Below, piece after piece: positions 1-5,842 of a stretch of DNA of 31,807 nt (position 1 is its first letter; each line of letters starts with the position of its first letter). Origin of the DNA: a virus; the IMG/VR virus record IMGVR_UViG_3300032307_000134, positions 1-31,807 of that record. The stretch is one strand, 5' to 3'. Made by a program: the position numbers and the translations under genes. The notes under the pieces were generated by a model that worked only from the letters and a program-made list of their open reading frames with translations, had not been told where the DNA came from and did not search any database.

Positions 1-123
1 AACAATGTGTTTATGCAAGCGGGGCTGAAACGCTTTGAATAAACATTAGCACTTAATTTATATTTGTGCATCTATGAAGCGGTAGTGCTAATAATCCCCG
101 CCTGACATAAACACTTGACCGTT
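1..123 (-). repeat. attC-like hairpin site 1 (cassette recombination site candidate)
   Basis: A long imperfect inverted repeat fills this stretch. The outer triplets AAC (1-3) and GTT (121-123) pair, GTGTTTATG (7-15) pairs with CATAAACAC (106-114), GCGGGG (19-24) pairs with CCCCGC (96-101), and inside them ATTAGCAC (45-52) pairs with GTGCTAAT (85-92). Between the two main boxes one arm has three unpaired bases and the other four, so there is an extra-helical base. This is the layout of an integron attC site: R box, unpaired spacer, L box with a protruding base, variable terminal structure. On the minus strand the R''-like end begins 2 nt after the stop of the WDGH gene, as in a gene cassette. 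The strict RYYYAAC/GTTRRRY consensus is not fully met, so this could also be another class of mobile hairpin. Confidence 0.55.
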
Positions 124-132
124 GTGTGCCAT

Positions 133-540
133 TTAAAGACGCCTCAAACGATTTAAAACATCCTCTGACGTATGACCGTCAAAATTTGGGGCGAACTCCA
201 ATGTTGGAGCAAAATCTGTTTCATCCCATTTAGACAATGGTAAATGATAAGTTATTTGTTCGCCACGTTCTGCACCTATACCCATTACAAACCATCCATT
301 AAAACTACTTCCATCAGAATGTTTTAATGACCTCCAAATTTTACTCTTTTGCCCAGTTTGATATTGTGGGTCAACCCAAAGCGTTTTACATAGAGCAATA
401 AACAATGTTATCCTATGCTCATAAAGTTCATCAAATGTGTGGTATCCGTCTGAAATTTTACCTTTCAACCCACCGATACCTAAACTATCCACTTCTTTTT
501 GGACTTTTTGCAAAAGATTTTCTCTCAAATGCTCAATCAT
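133..540 (-). CDS. WDGH-family phage protein
   Basis: The 135-residue product has the features of a small protein common in Bacteroidetes phages: SDGYHTFDELYEHR near residues 30-43, a conserved HSDGSSFNGWFVMGIG core, ITYHLPLSKWDETDF, and the C-terminal NFDGHTSEDVLNRL, a variant of the WDGHTS motif that names the family. Its biochemical role is unknown. I chose the ATG at 540 because the family begins near MIEHLREN; an in-frame ATG at 594 would add 18 residues lying in the flanking hairpin site. The gene sits alone between two attC-like hairpins, whose inner flanks are perfect 10-bp inverted copies (GTTGTGTGCC at 121-130, GGCACACAAC at 569-578). That suggests it moved in as a single-gene cassette. 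Confidence 0.8.
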   Translation of the reverse strand: MIEHLRENLLQKVQKEVDSLGIGGLKGKISDGYHTFDELYEHRITLFIALCKTLWVDPQYQTGQKSKIWRSLKHSDGSSFNGWFVMGIGAERGEQITYHLPLSKWDETDFAPTLEFAPNFDGHTSEDVLNRLRRL

Positions 541-575
541 ATATTTCTTTTTTAGTTTGACAAAAAACGGCACAC

Positions 576-653
576 AACACTGTGTTTTACGCAAGGGCCG
601 ACAGTTAATCAGGCTGACACTTCACGCTGGCCCCTGCGTAAAGCACCCACGTT
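576..653 (-). repeat. attC-like hairpin site 2
   Basis: An 18-nt arm at 582-599 pairs with 629-646 with two mismatches (GTGtTTTACGCAaGGGCC against the reverse complement of the right arm). Outer AAC (576-578) and GTT (651-653) triplets pair around unpaired spacers. The enclosed 29 nt contain the small palindrome TCAGGCTGA. Site 1 has the same architecture but a different sequence, as expected for attC sites, which conserve structure more than sequence. The left flank GGCACACAAC is the exact reverse complement of 121-130 at the other end of the WDGH gene. In a cassette, the R'' box is complementary to the cassette's own start, and that is what is seen. A strong hairpin acting only as a terminator is an alternative. 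Confidence 0.5.
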
Positions 654-732
654 AGCGATAATTTTGACACCAATATTCTAAATGTTCTTCGTGTTCTTTT
701 TGACAATATTCTGCTATTTATTTTGGTGTCAT
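652..732 (-). pseudogene. Very short phage ORF interrupted by an in-frame stop
   Basis: Read leftward from the ATG at 732, the frame gives MTPK, a TAA stop at 718-720, then IAEYCQKEHEEHLEYWCQNYR and a final TAA at 652-654. If the internal TAA were GAA, the result would be a smooth 26-residue acidic peptide beginning MTPKEIAEY, a start typical of small Bacteroidetes phage proteins. I therefore read it as a tiny gene with a single nonsense mutation. Re-initiation downstream or a sequencing error are alternatives. The final stop overlaps the outer box of hairpin site 2, and the start lies just after the stop of the next gene upstream, so it belongs to the leftward operon. Confidence 0.35.
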
Positions 733-736
733 TTTG

Positions 737-958
737 TTAAGGTTTAAAGGTTCTTATATAATAATCTTTACAAGTTTGTTCGGCTATTGGAATATCTTGA
801 CCTCCATCCCAATACGCTTCCTCTATCTGCTCACGTTCCATTTGTAGGGCTTGTTGAAACTTTGCATGAAATTCTAAAGCTAATCTAATTGGTATAATTA
901 AATATATGTCAGGCATATTATGTTGCAGCCATTCAACCGCAGTTTGTTTCTTTTCCAT
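737..958 (-). CDS. Small phage protein (MEKKQTAVEWL type)
   Basis: The 73-residue product starts MEKKQTAVEWLQHNM and ends in a YYIRTF segment, with a glutamine- and glutamate-rich helical middle (QQALQMEREQIEEAYWDG). Small acidic proteins with this start (M-x-K-Q-TAVEWL), a middle with E/Q-rich MEKEQI-like text and a C-terminal YY-x-x-TF are frequent in Bacteroidetes phages; their function is unknown. It is the third gene of a tight leftward set: the gene upstream ends 3 bp before its ATG, and the broken short ORF begins 4 bp after its stop. Confidence 0.75.
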   Translation of the reverse strand: MEKKQTAVEWLQHNMPDIYLIIPIRLALEFHAKFQQALQMEREQIEEAYWDGGQDIPIAEQTCKDYYIRTFKP

Positions 959-961
959 AGG

Positions 962-1042
962 TTATAAGTTTTGTACATACCCCGCAATAGCTAGGCATAT
1001 TGTAATTGCAATAATTGCTTTGATTGGCTTAATGTCTTTCAT
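962..1042 (-). CDS. 26-residue putative single-pass membrane peptide
   Basis: The frame reads MKDIKPIKAIIAITICLAIA followed by GYVQNL and a stop. A short basic N terminus precedes about 14 hydrophobic residues, enough for one membrane span. Its ATG shares a base with the stop of the upstream 26-codon frame (TAATG), and its own stop lies 3 bp before the next gene, so translational coupling in an operon is likely. Its function is unknown. The length is at the limit of what can be called by eye, but tight packing between neighbours and intact start and stop support it. Confidence 0.5.
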   Translation of the reverse strand: MKDIKPIKAIIAITICLAIAGYVQNL

Positions 1043-1122
1043 TATCTTCTAGGTTTAGCTTTTAACATTACCAGTATTATAGCTGTTTGGATTGCTTTGG
1101 TTTGTGATTTGCGTTTAGGCAT
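1042..1122 (-). CDS. 26-residue basic peptide, first gene of leftward operon
   Basis: The frame starts MPKRKSQTKAIQTAIILVML and ends KAKPRR. It is strongly basic at both ends with a short hydrophobic middle. It is the first frame after the leftward promoter box at 1142-1149, with a leader of only a dozen or so bases, and its stop overlaps the next start as TAATG. No known family is recognised. It could be a leader-like peptide for the operon rather than an independent product. Confidence 0.45.
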   Translation of the reverse strand: MPKRKSQTKAIQTAIILVMLKAKPRR

Positions 1123-1141
1123 GGTTATTTGGTTTAGGGTT

Positions 1142-1149
1142 CAAATATA
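1142..1149 (-). promoter_or_regulatory. Leftward promoter, Bacteroidetes -7 box TATATTTG
   Basis: On the minus strand the sequence is TATATTTG, a perfect TAnnTTTG -7 element of the Bacteroidetes primary sigma factor, about 20 bp upstream of the first leftward ATG at 1122. A clear -33 TTTG is not visible. The 11-nt context GTATATTTGAA is repeated before the other leftward gene at 23531, which supports both. The 87-bp gap between the divergent genes is otherwise AT-rich; a rightward start box is not obvious. Confidence 0.55.
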
Positions 1150-1209
1150 CAAATAGTTTATTGAAATAAAAAATTATTTTTTCTTAATTATTTTATGTAA
1201 TATTGCTTT

Positions 1210-1563
1210 ATGAAAATATACATTAGAGATTCTTACAAGGATAACCATTGCGTTTGCTATGCAATAATATTTGATACTGGCTATTTTTATATTGGTGCTA
1301 CTACTATGTTTAAGGAGAGAACTAGTATGCACGTTCAAGCTATTAAAAAAAGACCAAAAGATTATTTAATAGGCATAGAGCATAATCCTAAAGAGTGTGA
1401 AATTATAAAATTAGTTTTATGCCATGATAAAGAATTAGTATTTAAAAGAGAAATTGCTTTGCTTTCTTATTACGCAGATGACCCTAAATTAATTAACAAG
1501 AAAACAATAAACAAGTTTATAAGGTCAAACATTTTTGAAATCAATAAATATAAAAACAAGTAA
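1210..1563 (+). CDS. GIY-YIG endonuclease-like protein
   Basis: The 117 residues show a compact GIY-YIG nuclease pattern: Tyr17 in the CYAIIFDTG strand (GIY position), YIG at 27-29, the catalytic-type Arg37 and His41 (FKERTSMH), and a later Glu81 in KREIALLSYY at the position of the metal-binding glutamate. The family cuts DNA, and free-standing phage members act as homing or host/phage-degrading nucleases. There is no added DNA-binding domain, so target choice is unknown. This is the first rightward gene after the divergent intergenic region; the following HTH gene starts 1 bp after its stop, suggesting joint transcription. Confidence 0.65.
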   Translation: MKIYIRDSYKDNHCVCYAIIFDTGYFYIGATTMFKERTSMHVQAIKKRPKDYLIGIEHNPKECEIIKLVLCHDKELVFKREIALLSYYADDPKLINKKTINKFIRSNIFEINKYKNK

Positions 1564-1564
1564 A

Positions 1565-1762
1565 ATGGAAAAATTAAAAAACTACATCAAGTCTGAAAAA
1601 GTATTTAACGTACAAGCTATATGCAAAAAGGCTAATATTGACCGTTTGCATATGCACAGATTCTTAAACGACCAAAAAGAATTAAAGGATTCAGAGGTAA
1701 AATCTTTAACAAAAGTTATGAGTAAGTACGGTTTTAAACAATCTGAAAAAATATTTTCATAA
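1565..1762 (+). CDS. Small helix-turn-helix-like protein
   Basis: The 65-residue product starts at the ATG at 1565; an in-frame start at 1535 would overlap the GIY-YIG gene. Residues 15-40 (VFNVQAICKKANIDRLHMHR and following) read as a helix-turn-helix of the small Cro/XRE style: helix, turn at ANID, recognition helix, then a second helical pair up to KVMSKYGF. It is lysine-rich. A regulatory DNA-binding role is plausible given its position just after the divergent promoter region, but no specific family is recognised. Confidence 0.55.
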   Translation: MEKLKNYIKSEKVFNVQAICKKANIDRLHMHRFLNDQKELKDSEVKSLTKVMSKYGFKQSEKIFS

Positions 1763-1821
1763 ATATTTGGTAGTTTGAAATATTTATTTCAACTTTACTC
1801 CATAATCAAAAACCAAAAACC

Positions 1822-2067
1822 ATGAACACGACTATTTCAAAAAAAGGCGAATCCGTAAAAATCAAAGGGCAATTTTATGTAACTTACTCGGCGGAAAGGT
1901 TTGGCAAAACTTACACCACCGTTCATCTTAACCCGATTTCTAATGAATCTGAAATATCGGCAGATGAACTAAACGAATCCTGGAAATTAAAGTATAAAGG
2001 CTTATGCCCGTTCAACGGGGATTCTAATTTTCAGGTATTAAAAATCCAAAAAAGAACTCAATTTTAA
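1822..2067 (+). CDS. Hypothetical protein, 81 aa
   Basis: This unrecognised product has beta-rich text (VKIKGQFYVTYSAERFGKTY) in its first half and a short C-terminal strand VLKIQKRTQF. It starts after an A-rich leader without a Shine-Dalgarno sequence (AAAAACC-ATG). It lies first in a run of three short, closely spaced genes leading into the AAA ATPase, so it likely belongs to the early operon. Confidence 0.65.
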   Translation: MNTTISKKGESVKIKGQFYVTYSAERFGKTYTTVHLNPISNESEISADELNESWKLKYKGLCPFNGDSNFQVLKIQKRTQF

Positions 2068-2088
2068 CAACCAAACAACCCAACAAAC

Positions 2089-2364
2089 ATGACAAATTCA
2101 CAAATTCAATTACACCAACAAGCCTTACACGTTCTTAACCTTATTGAAGAAAACAACACGCAAATCGCAAAAATGTACGATAAATGCGTAGAAATTGAGA
2201 AATGCCCGAACACAGACCCGTCATTTAAGAAAATGTTTATAGAGCAGTTTCACGACATGATTCGCTCAACTCGTGCAACCAAAGTAAACAATGCGGCTAC
2301 TTACGCCGAAATAATGGCAAAGCTAGTCAAACCAGCAATGGATAGAACTTTACAAAATCAATAA
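2089..2364 (+). CDS. Hypothetical helical protein, 91 aa
   Basis: The product is predicted largely helical, with heptad-like text in its first third (LHQQALHVLNLIEENNTQIA) and a Cys/Lys segment VEIEKCPNTDPSFKKMF. No motif of known function is seen. The start is preceded by AACAACCCAACAAAC, a typical A/C-rich leader here. It is spaced 21 bp from the previous gene and 11 bp from the next, consistent with one early transcript feeding the RecA-like ATPase gene. Confidence 0.65.
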   Translation: MTNSQIQLHQQALHVLNLIEENNTQIAKMYDKCVEIEKCPNTDPSFKKMFIEQFHDMIRSTRATKVNNAATYAEIMAKLVKPAMDRTLQNQ

Positions 2365-2375
2365 ACCTTTAAACA

Positions 2376-2621
2376 ATGGCAATCAAAGTAACGTTGGGCG
2401 CAACTGAAAATACGCAGCAAAAGAAACCGTTTCCGAAGTTGATGAAACAAGTTGACGGCGATATATTAATTTATGTACTAACTCCGCCAAATGAAAAAGG
2501 CGAATGCGCGGTTGTTTATTTGAATAGATATATGGAAAACCCATACAGGAAAACGTTTTTATTAAACGGCGTTTCAAGATACACCGACTACAACGAACCA
2601 ATCACAATTCAAAACCTTTAA
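2376..2621 (+). CDS. Hypothetical protein, 81 aa
   Basis: The product begins MAIKVTLGATENTQQKK and has a beta-rich middle (GDILIYVLTPPNEKGECAVV) and an acidic-aromatic end. No family is recognised. Start context is TTTAAACA-ATG, the dominant leader type in this window. It ends 10 bp before the AAA ATPase start, so the two are probably co-expressed. Confidence 0.65.
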   Translation: MAIKVTLGATENTQQKKPFPKLMKQVDGDILIYVLTPPNEKGECAVVYLNRYMENPYRKTFLLNGVSRYTDYNEPITIQNL

Positions 2622-2631
2622 ACACAAAACA

Positions 2632-3486
2632 ATGCAATTACAGAAAGCAACAAGAAAGAAAGTTAAGTTAAGGCTAGGGTTATCAGCCGTTAGTGGTGGC
2701 GGTAAAACGTATTCTTCTTTATTATTAGCTAAAGGATTGGTAGGCGACTTGTCTAAAGTAGCCGTTATTGATACCGAAAACAATAGCGCATCGCTTTATA
2801 GCCACTTGGGAGATTTCAATACCATTGAATTAACTTCTCCTTACACCCCTGAAAGATACATTCAAGCAATTAAAACTTGCGAGGATGCGGGAATGGAGTG
2901 TATTATTATTGATTCCATTACTCACGAATGGGATGGTAAAGGCGGTATGCTTGAAATACATAGCAGCATGACGGGCAATAGCTTTACCAATTGGAGTAGT
3001 TTAACGCCACGCCACCAAAAGTTTATTGATTCAATATTGCACAGTAAATGCCATGTAATTACTACCGTAAGGCGTAAGCAAGATTATGAGTTAAGCACTA
3101 ACGATAAGGGCAAGATTACGCCTACAAAGGTTGGGTTAAAAGAAGTTACTAGAGAGGGGTTTGAATACGAATTAACGGTTAACTTTAACTTAGATGAAAA
3201 GCATAATTGCACCGCATCTAAAGACCGTACTGGAATGTTTATGGATGCTCCAATATTTAAGATAACCGAAGAAACGGGGCAAATGATACGCAACTGGTGC
3301 GAGAATGGCATTGAACCTGAAAAGCCATTAACCGTTATGGAGTACATTGCTAACATTAATGCAGTAGATGATTATGAAGTACTAAAAGCATTGTACAAGT
3401 CGTTGCCTACCAATACGCAAAAAGACCCTGCAATCATCTTAGCTGTTAATACTAAAAAAGCAGAACTACGTGAAACTACCAAATAA
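2632..3486 (+). CDS. RecA-like AAA ATPase (AAA_24/Sak4-like)
   Basis: The 284-residue protein has a Walker A loop at residues 19-26 (AVSGGGKT), a DTEN motif at 47-50 and a hydrophobic Walker B strand ending in Asp94 (CIIIDS), followed by ITHEWDG. This is the single-domain RecA-core pattern of the phage AAA_24 group, which includes Sak4-type recombination proteins. Such proteins act on single-stranded DNA in phage recombination or recombination-dependent replication, usually with a partner SSB; an SSB-like gene lies 1 kb downstream at 4504. The C-terminal 60 residues look like an appended helical region. A packaging or other ATPase role is less likely given the early location. Confidence 0.75.
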   Translation: MQLQKATRKKVKLRLGLSAVSGGGKTYSSLLLAKGLVGDLSKVAVIDTENNSASLYSHLGDFNTIELTSPYTPERYIQAIKTCEDAGMECIIIDSITHEWDGKGGMLEIHSSMTGNSFTNWSSLTPRHQKFIDSILHSKCHVITTVRRKQDYELSTNDKGKITPTKVGLKEVTREGFEYELTVNFNLDEKHNCTASKDRTGMFMDAPIFKITEETGQMIRNWCENGIEPEKPLTVMEYIANINAVDDYEVLKALYKSLPTNTQKDPAIILAVNTKKAELRETTK

Positions 3487-3679
3487 CGACCACGCCCTAA
3501 ATCAACACGCAGCCGAACACTATCCTGCTTCATCTAGCGGCGGGGTAGGTTCGTTTTGGAAAGAGAAACAAGCTGAAAGATTAGCCGAAGAAAAGTGGTG
3601 GGCTAGTTTAAGCCAAGAGAGGAAAAAGGCTATCTTGGATATGGAGCAAAGGAATGATGAATATTATTTACATAAATAA
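3470..3679 (+). CDS. Hypothetical protein, 69 aa, GTG start
   Basis: It begins with GTG inside the end of the ATPase gene (17-bp overlap), indicating translational coupling. The sequence is rich in Trp, Glu and Lys with an amphipathic helical middle (WKEKQAERLAEEKWWASLSQ). No function is recognised. The GTG choice is the earliest start in the frame; no ATG gives a better fit before residue 57. Confidence 0.55.
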   Translation: MKLPNNDHALNQHAAEHYPASSSGGVGSFWKEKQAERLAEEKWWASLSQERKKAILDMEQRNDEYYLHK

Positions 3680-3688
3680 ATTTAAACA

Positions 3689-4024
3689 ATGAAAAGAGAA
3701 ATAAAGTTTAAGCTGTATAATAAGCACGTTAATCGTCAAGTTTCAGCCCCAGCTTGTTACTACATGTCAGTTAACGATGACGGGAGTATGGCTGTTATGA
3801 ACAATATAGCTGTTTGCCAATTCACTGGCTTAACCGATAAGAACGGCAAAGAGATTTATGAGGGGGATGTATTATCTGTAGATAACTACAAAGTATTAAT
3901 AAAGTTTATTGGGGGTCAATTTGTTGGGTATAATTCTAATTACGCAATAACCGAAACTCAAAATAGAAATTGGTTGCAATGGACTGTTATCGGAAACATT
4001 TACGAAAACCCAGAACTCCTATGA
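3689..4024 (+). CDS. YopX family protein
   Basis: The 111 residues match the YopX pattern: an N-terminal MKREIKFKLYNK strand, the central signature FTGLTDKNGKEIYEGDVL (about 47-64), and the terminal VIGNIYENPELL. YopX proteins are common in phages and prophages of Firmicutes and Bacteroidetes and form oligomeric beta structures; their biochemical role is not established. The stop overlaps the next start as ATGA at 4021-4024. Confidence 0.9.
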   Translation: MKREIKFKLYNKHVNRQVSAPACYYMSVNDDGSMAVMNNIAVCQFTGLTDKNGKEIYEGDVLSVDNYKVLIKFIGGQFVGYNSNYAITETQNRNWLQWTVIGNIYENPELL

Positions 4025-4308
4025 CCCCAAAAGAAGCTATCTCTTGGCTAGTTGACACAAACCTAGAACTTGCAAGGCAGTACCGTTGCGCAATAGAGCG
4101 TGAAATTTGGCACGTAAACCGCATATACAATAACAAGTTAAGCGAAGAGGTTAAAAGGCTGCTAAAGCAAAGTATAAAGGAAATACAAATACCTACTTAC
4201 CCAAAGCCGCCTTGTAGGGAAGCAGTTGCTGCGGTATTTAACAAAGTGCCAAAGATAAATTTTTTACTAATAAGGGCGGAATATCTGAATACGATTGACA
4301 GCCTTTGA
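4021..4308 (+). CDS. Hypothetical helical protein, 95 aa
   Basis: I chose the ATG at 4021, which overlaps the YopX stop (ATGA), over an upstream in-frame GTG-type start at 3970. The product begins MTPKEAISWLVDTNLELARQ and is helical and basic, with a proline-rich patch (IPTYPKPP) before a final helix. No family is recognised. It ends 7 bp before the tRNA-like element, which may share its transcript. Confidence 0.6.
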   Translation: MTPKEAISWLVDTNLELARQYRCAIEREIWHVNRIYNNKLSEEVKRLLKQSIKEIQIPTYPKPPCREAVAAVFNKVPKINFLLIRAEYLNTIDSL

Positions 4309-4315
4309 TAACATT

Positions 4316-4466
4316 TGCAGCGTGGCGGAATAGTCATGGCGCTGGGATAAAAACTGGGGCCGCAGACTTTGGTAGACGCACGAGGGAGCAACGGTAGTAA
4401 CTCACAACTAGGAGTGATGCTTGAGGGTCGTTACTACAAATGCAGGTTCGAATCCTGCCGCTGCAA
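4316..4466 (+). tRNA. tRNA-like element, 151 nt, atypical middle
   Basis: The ends are those of a tRNA. TGCAGCG (4316-4322) pairs perfectly with CGCTGCA (4459-4465) as a 7-bp acceptor stem, TG follows at positions 8-9, and GCAGG/CCTGC (4442-4446/4454-4458) encloses the invariant-type loop TTCGAAT. A D-stem GCG/CGC is available at 4325-4327 with either 4340-4342 or 4377-4379; the second gives a leucine-tRNA-like GGTAGACGC. The total is about 60-75 nt too long, and no normal anticodon arm is found. Extra helices are AGTC/GACT (4332-4335/4365-4368) and GTAGTAAC/GTTACTAC (4394-4401/4430-4437). It could be a tRNA with an intron or insertions, a tRNA-like decoy, or a decayed tRNA. Amino-acid identity cannot be given. 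Confidence 0.45.
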
Positions 4467-4503
4467 CTTAAACAAATCGGCTCTGTATAAACCGACCTTT
4501 ACT

Positions 4504-4797
4504 ATGAGTACACTTTACAATGGCAGCATCTGCCTAAGCGACATTCCAAAAGAAAAGATCACCACTTCTGAAAAGAATGGTAAGAAGTATTTAAACTTTA
4601 ATCTTTGGGTAAATGATGAAAAGGACCAATACGGCAATATTGGTTCAATCAATGTAAGTCAGTCAAAAGAAGAACGTGAAAGCGGAGCGAAGAAAGTTTA
4701 CTTCGGCAATATTAAGCCAGTAGAACGTAACGCTGCACAACCGCAAACGGCCGCACCGAGTAATGAACCCGCTCCAGTAGATGACCTACCCTTTTGA
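4504..4797 (+). CDS. Putative single-stranded DNA-binding protein
   Basis: The start is the ATG at 4504; the frame is open upstream through the tRNA-like element, but that text is not protein-like. The 97-residue product begins MSTLYNGSICLSDIPKEKIT, has a beta-rich core (KKYLNFNLWVND), then a Pro/Ala/Gln-rich linker and the acidic tip DDLPF. The order of small OB-like core, disordered linker and acidic DD-x-PF tip is the hallmark of SSB proteins, whose tip recruits replication and repair partners. The core does not match canonical SSB by eye, so this is an inference from architecture and from its place among replication genes. Confidence 0.55.
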   Translation: MSTLYNGSICLSDIPKEKITTSEKNGKKYLNFNLWVNDEKDQYGNIGSINVSQSKEERESGAKKVYFGNIKPVERNAAQPQTAAPSNEPAPVDDLPF

Positions 4798-4814
4798 TCT
4801 AACCTAACAACCGA

Positions 4815-4842
4815 GTAGAGGCGGTTAATCCTCTACACCTTT
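4815..4842 (+). terminator. Hairpin GTAGAGG/CCTCTAC, weak terminator
   Basis: GTAGAGG (4815-4821) pairs with CCTCTAC (4830-4836) across an 8-nt loop, with a short CCTTTT tract after it. It sits in the 49-bp gap between the SSB-like gene and the next gene. The T-tract is short, so termination would be partial; an RNA-stability hairpin is equally possible. Confidence 0.4.
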
Positions 4843-4846
4843 TAAC

Positions 4847-5056
4847 ATGAAACACTACACCACAACCCCAACAGAATATTTACGCCGCAAGAATAACCTA
4901 ACGCAAACCACCTACATTAGGCGCAACGGTACTGGATTCTACCTTATCAACGGCGAAGAAATACCCGCCGAAGAATGGGAAGAAGCGAACAAGCTACCGT
5001 TATCTTTGGTATTAGGTAAGGGAAACCCGTCAAAAAAGCAATCATGGCAGTATTAA
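4847..5056 (+). CDS. Hypothetical protein, 69 aa
   Basis: A short product with a basic N-terminal half (PTEYLRRKNNLTQTTYIRR) followed by NGEEIPAEEWEEAN, an acidic helix. No family is recognised. The stop lies 13 bp inside the PP-loop gene, so the two are translationally linked. Its leader TTTTAAC-ATG matches others here. Confidence 0.6.
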   Translation: MKHYTTTPTEYLRRKNNLTQTTYIRRNGTGFYLINGEEIPAEEWEEANKLPLSLVLGKGNPSKKQSWQY

Positions 5057-5838
5057 ATAAATATATTAGTTTTAGCGGCGGCGTAGAATCAACTACCATG
5101 TGCATACTTTACGGTTCAAATGCTAAAGCTATTTGGGCAGACACTGGTTCAGAGCATAAACTAATGTATCAACGGATTGAAAAAGTTGAATCAGAAATAA
5201 GAAAAATACATCCGCGTTTTGAAATAATTAAGTTAAAGGCTGAGGCAAAATACAAGGGAGAAGTTTACGATAATTTAGAAAAGTTAACTATTGCTCAAAA
5301 GTTTATGCCATCAAATCAGGCTAGGTTTTGCACACGCTTGTTTAAAATTGAACCAATAGATAGATATTTAAGCGAACAAGAAGAATGCGAATTGATGATA
5401 GGATTAAATGCGGATGAAGAAAACAGTAGAGTGGGTAATTGGGGATTGCAATCAAACGTTAAATACACATACCCATTAATAGATGATGGGTTGACTAGGG
5501 ATGATTGCGAGGCAATATTAAATGAGCATTGCTTACACCCAAATATGCCCGTCTACATGAGTAGAGGCGGCTGTAGGATGTGCTTCTTTAAAAGTAAAAA
5601 AGAGTATAAAGCAATGTATTTTTTAGCCAATGATGAATTTAATGAAGTTATGGCGTTTGAAAATGCTATTCAAGATAAAAGGCAAAAGTTTTATTCTATT
5701 ATGGGCAACGGCATATCTTTAGAACAATTATCAATAGAATGCGAGAGAGAGCGTTCTTTTATGGGTAGTAACGATTGGAAAGAATTATATAAATCACTTA
5801 AAAAAGAAACGTCTTGTGGTGCGTTTTGCCACAGATAA
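5044..5838 (+). CDS. PP-loop ATP pyrophosphatase, PAPS-reductase-like
   Basis: The 264-residue protein has the PP-loop SGGVES at residues 11-16 right after the first strand, then WADTGSEH, the usual second-strand motif of the adenine-nucleotide alpha-hydrolase fold. A Cys pair C177-x-x-C180 (RGGCRMC) and further cysteines (FCTRL, SCGAFC) suggest metal or Fe-S binding. Phage proteins of this type are usually labelled PAPS reductase, but lack of the reductase signature and the early location fit a nucleic-acid or nucleotide modification enzyme better. A DndC-like or QueC-like chemistry is possible; the substrate is unknown. Confidence 0.75.
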   Translation: MAVLNKYISFSGGVESTTMCILYGSNAKAIWADTGSEHKLMYQRIEKVESEIRKIHPRFEIIKLKAEAKYKGEVYDNLEKLTIAQKFMPSNQARFCTRLFKIEPIDRYLSEQEECELMIGLNADEENSRVGNWGLQSNVKYTYPLIDDGLTRDDCEAILNEHCLHPNMPVYMSRGGCRMCFFKSKKEYKAMYFLANDEFNEVMAFENAIQDKRQKFYSIMGNGISLEQLSIECERERSFMGSNDWKELYKSLKKETSCGAFCHR

Positions 5839-5842
5839 TATT

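Noticed and set aside
437-655. Rightward frame of 72 codons opposite the WDGH gene
   Set aside because: It is the antisense of a well-supported conserved gene and runs into hairpin site 2; the product looks like no protein family.
4316-4466. tmRNA or group I intron interpretation of the tRNA-like element
   Set aside because: At 151 nt it is far too short for tmRNA and has no tag reading frame; the insert is too short for a group I intron core.
4369-4503. Upstream extension of the SSB-like gene through the tRNA-like element
   Set aside because: The frame is open, but the text overlaps the tRNA-like structure and does not read as protein; the ATG at 4504 begins the conserved-looking part.
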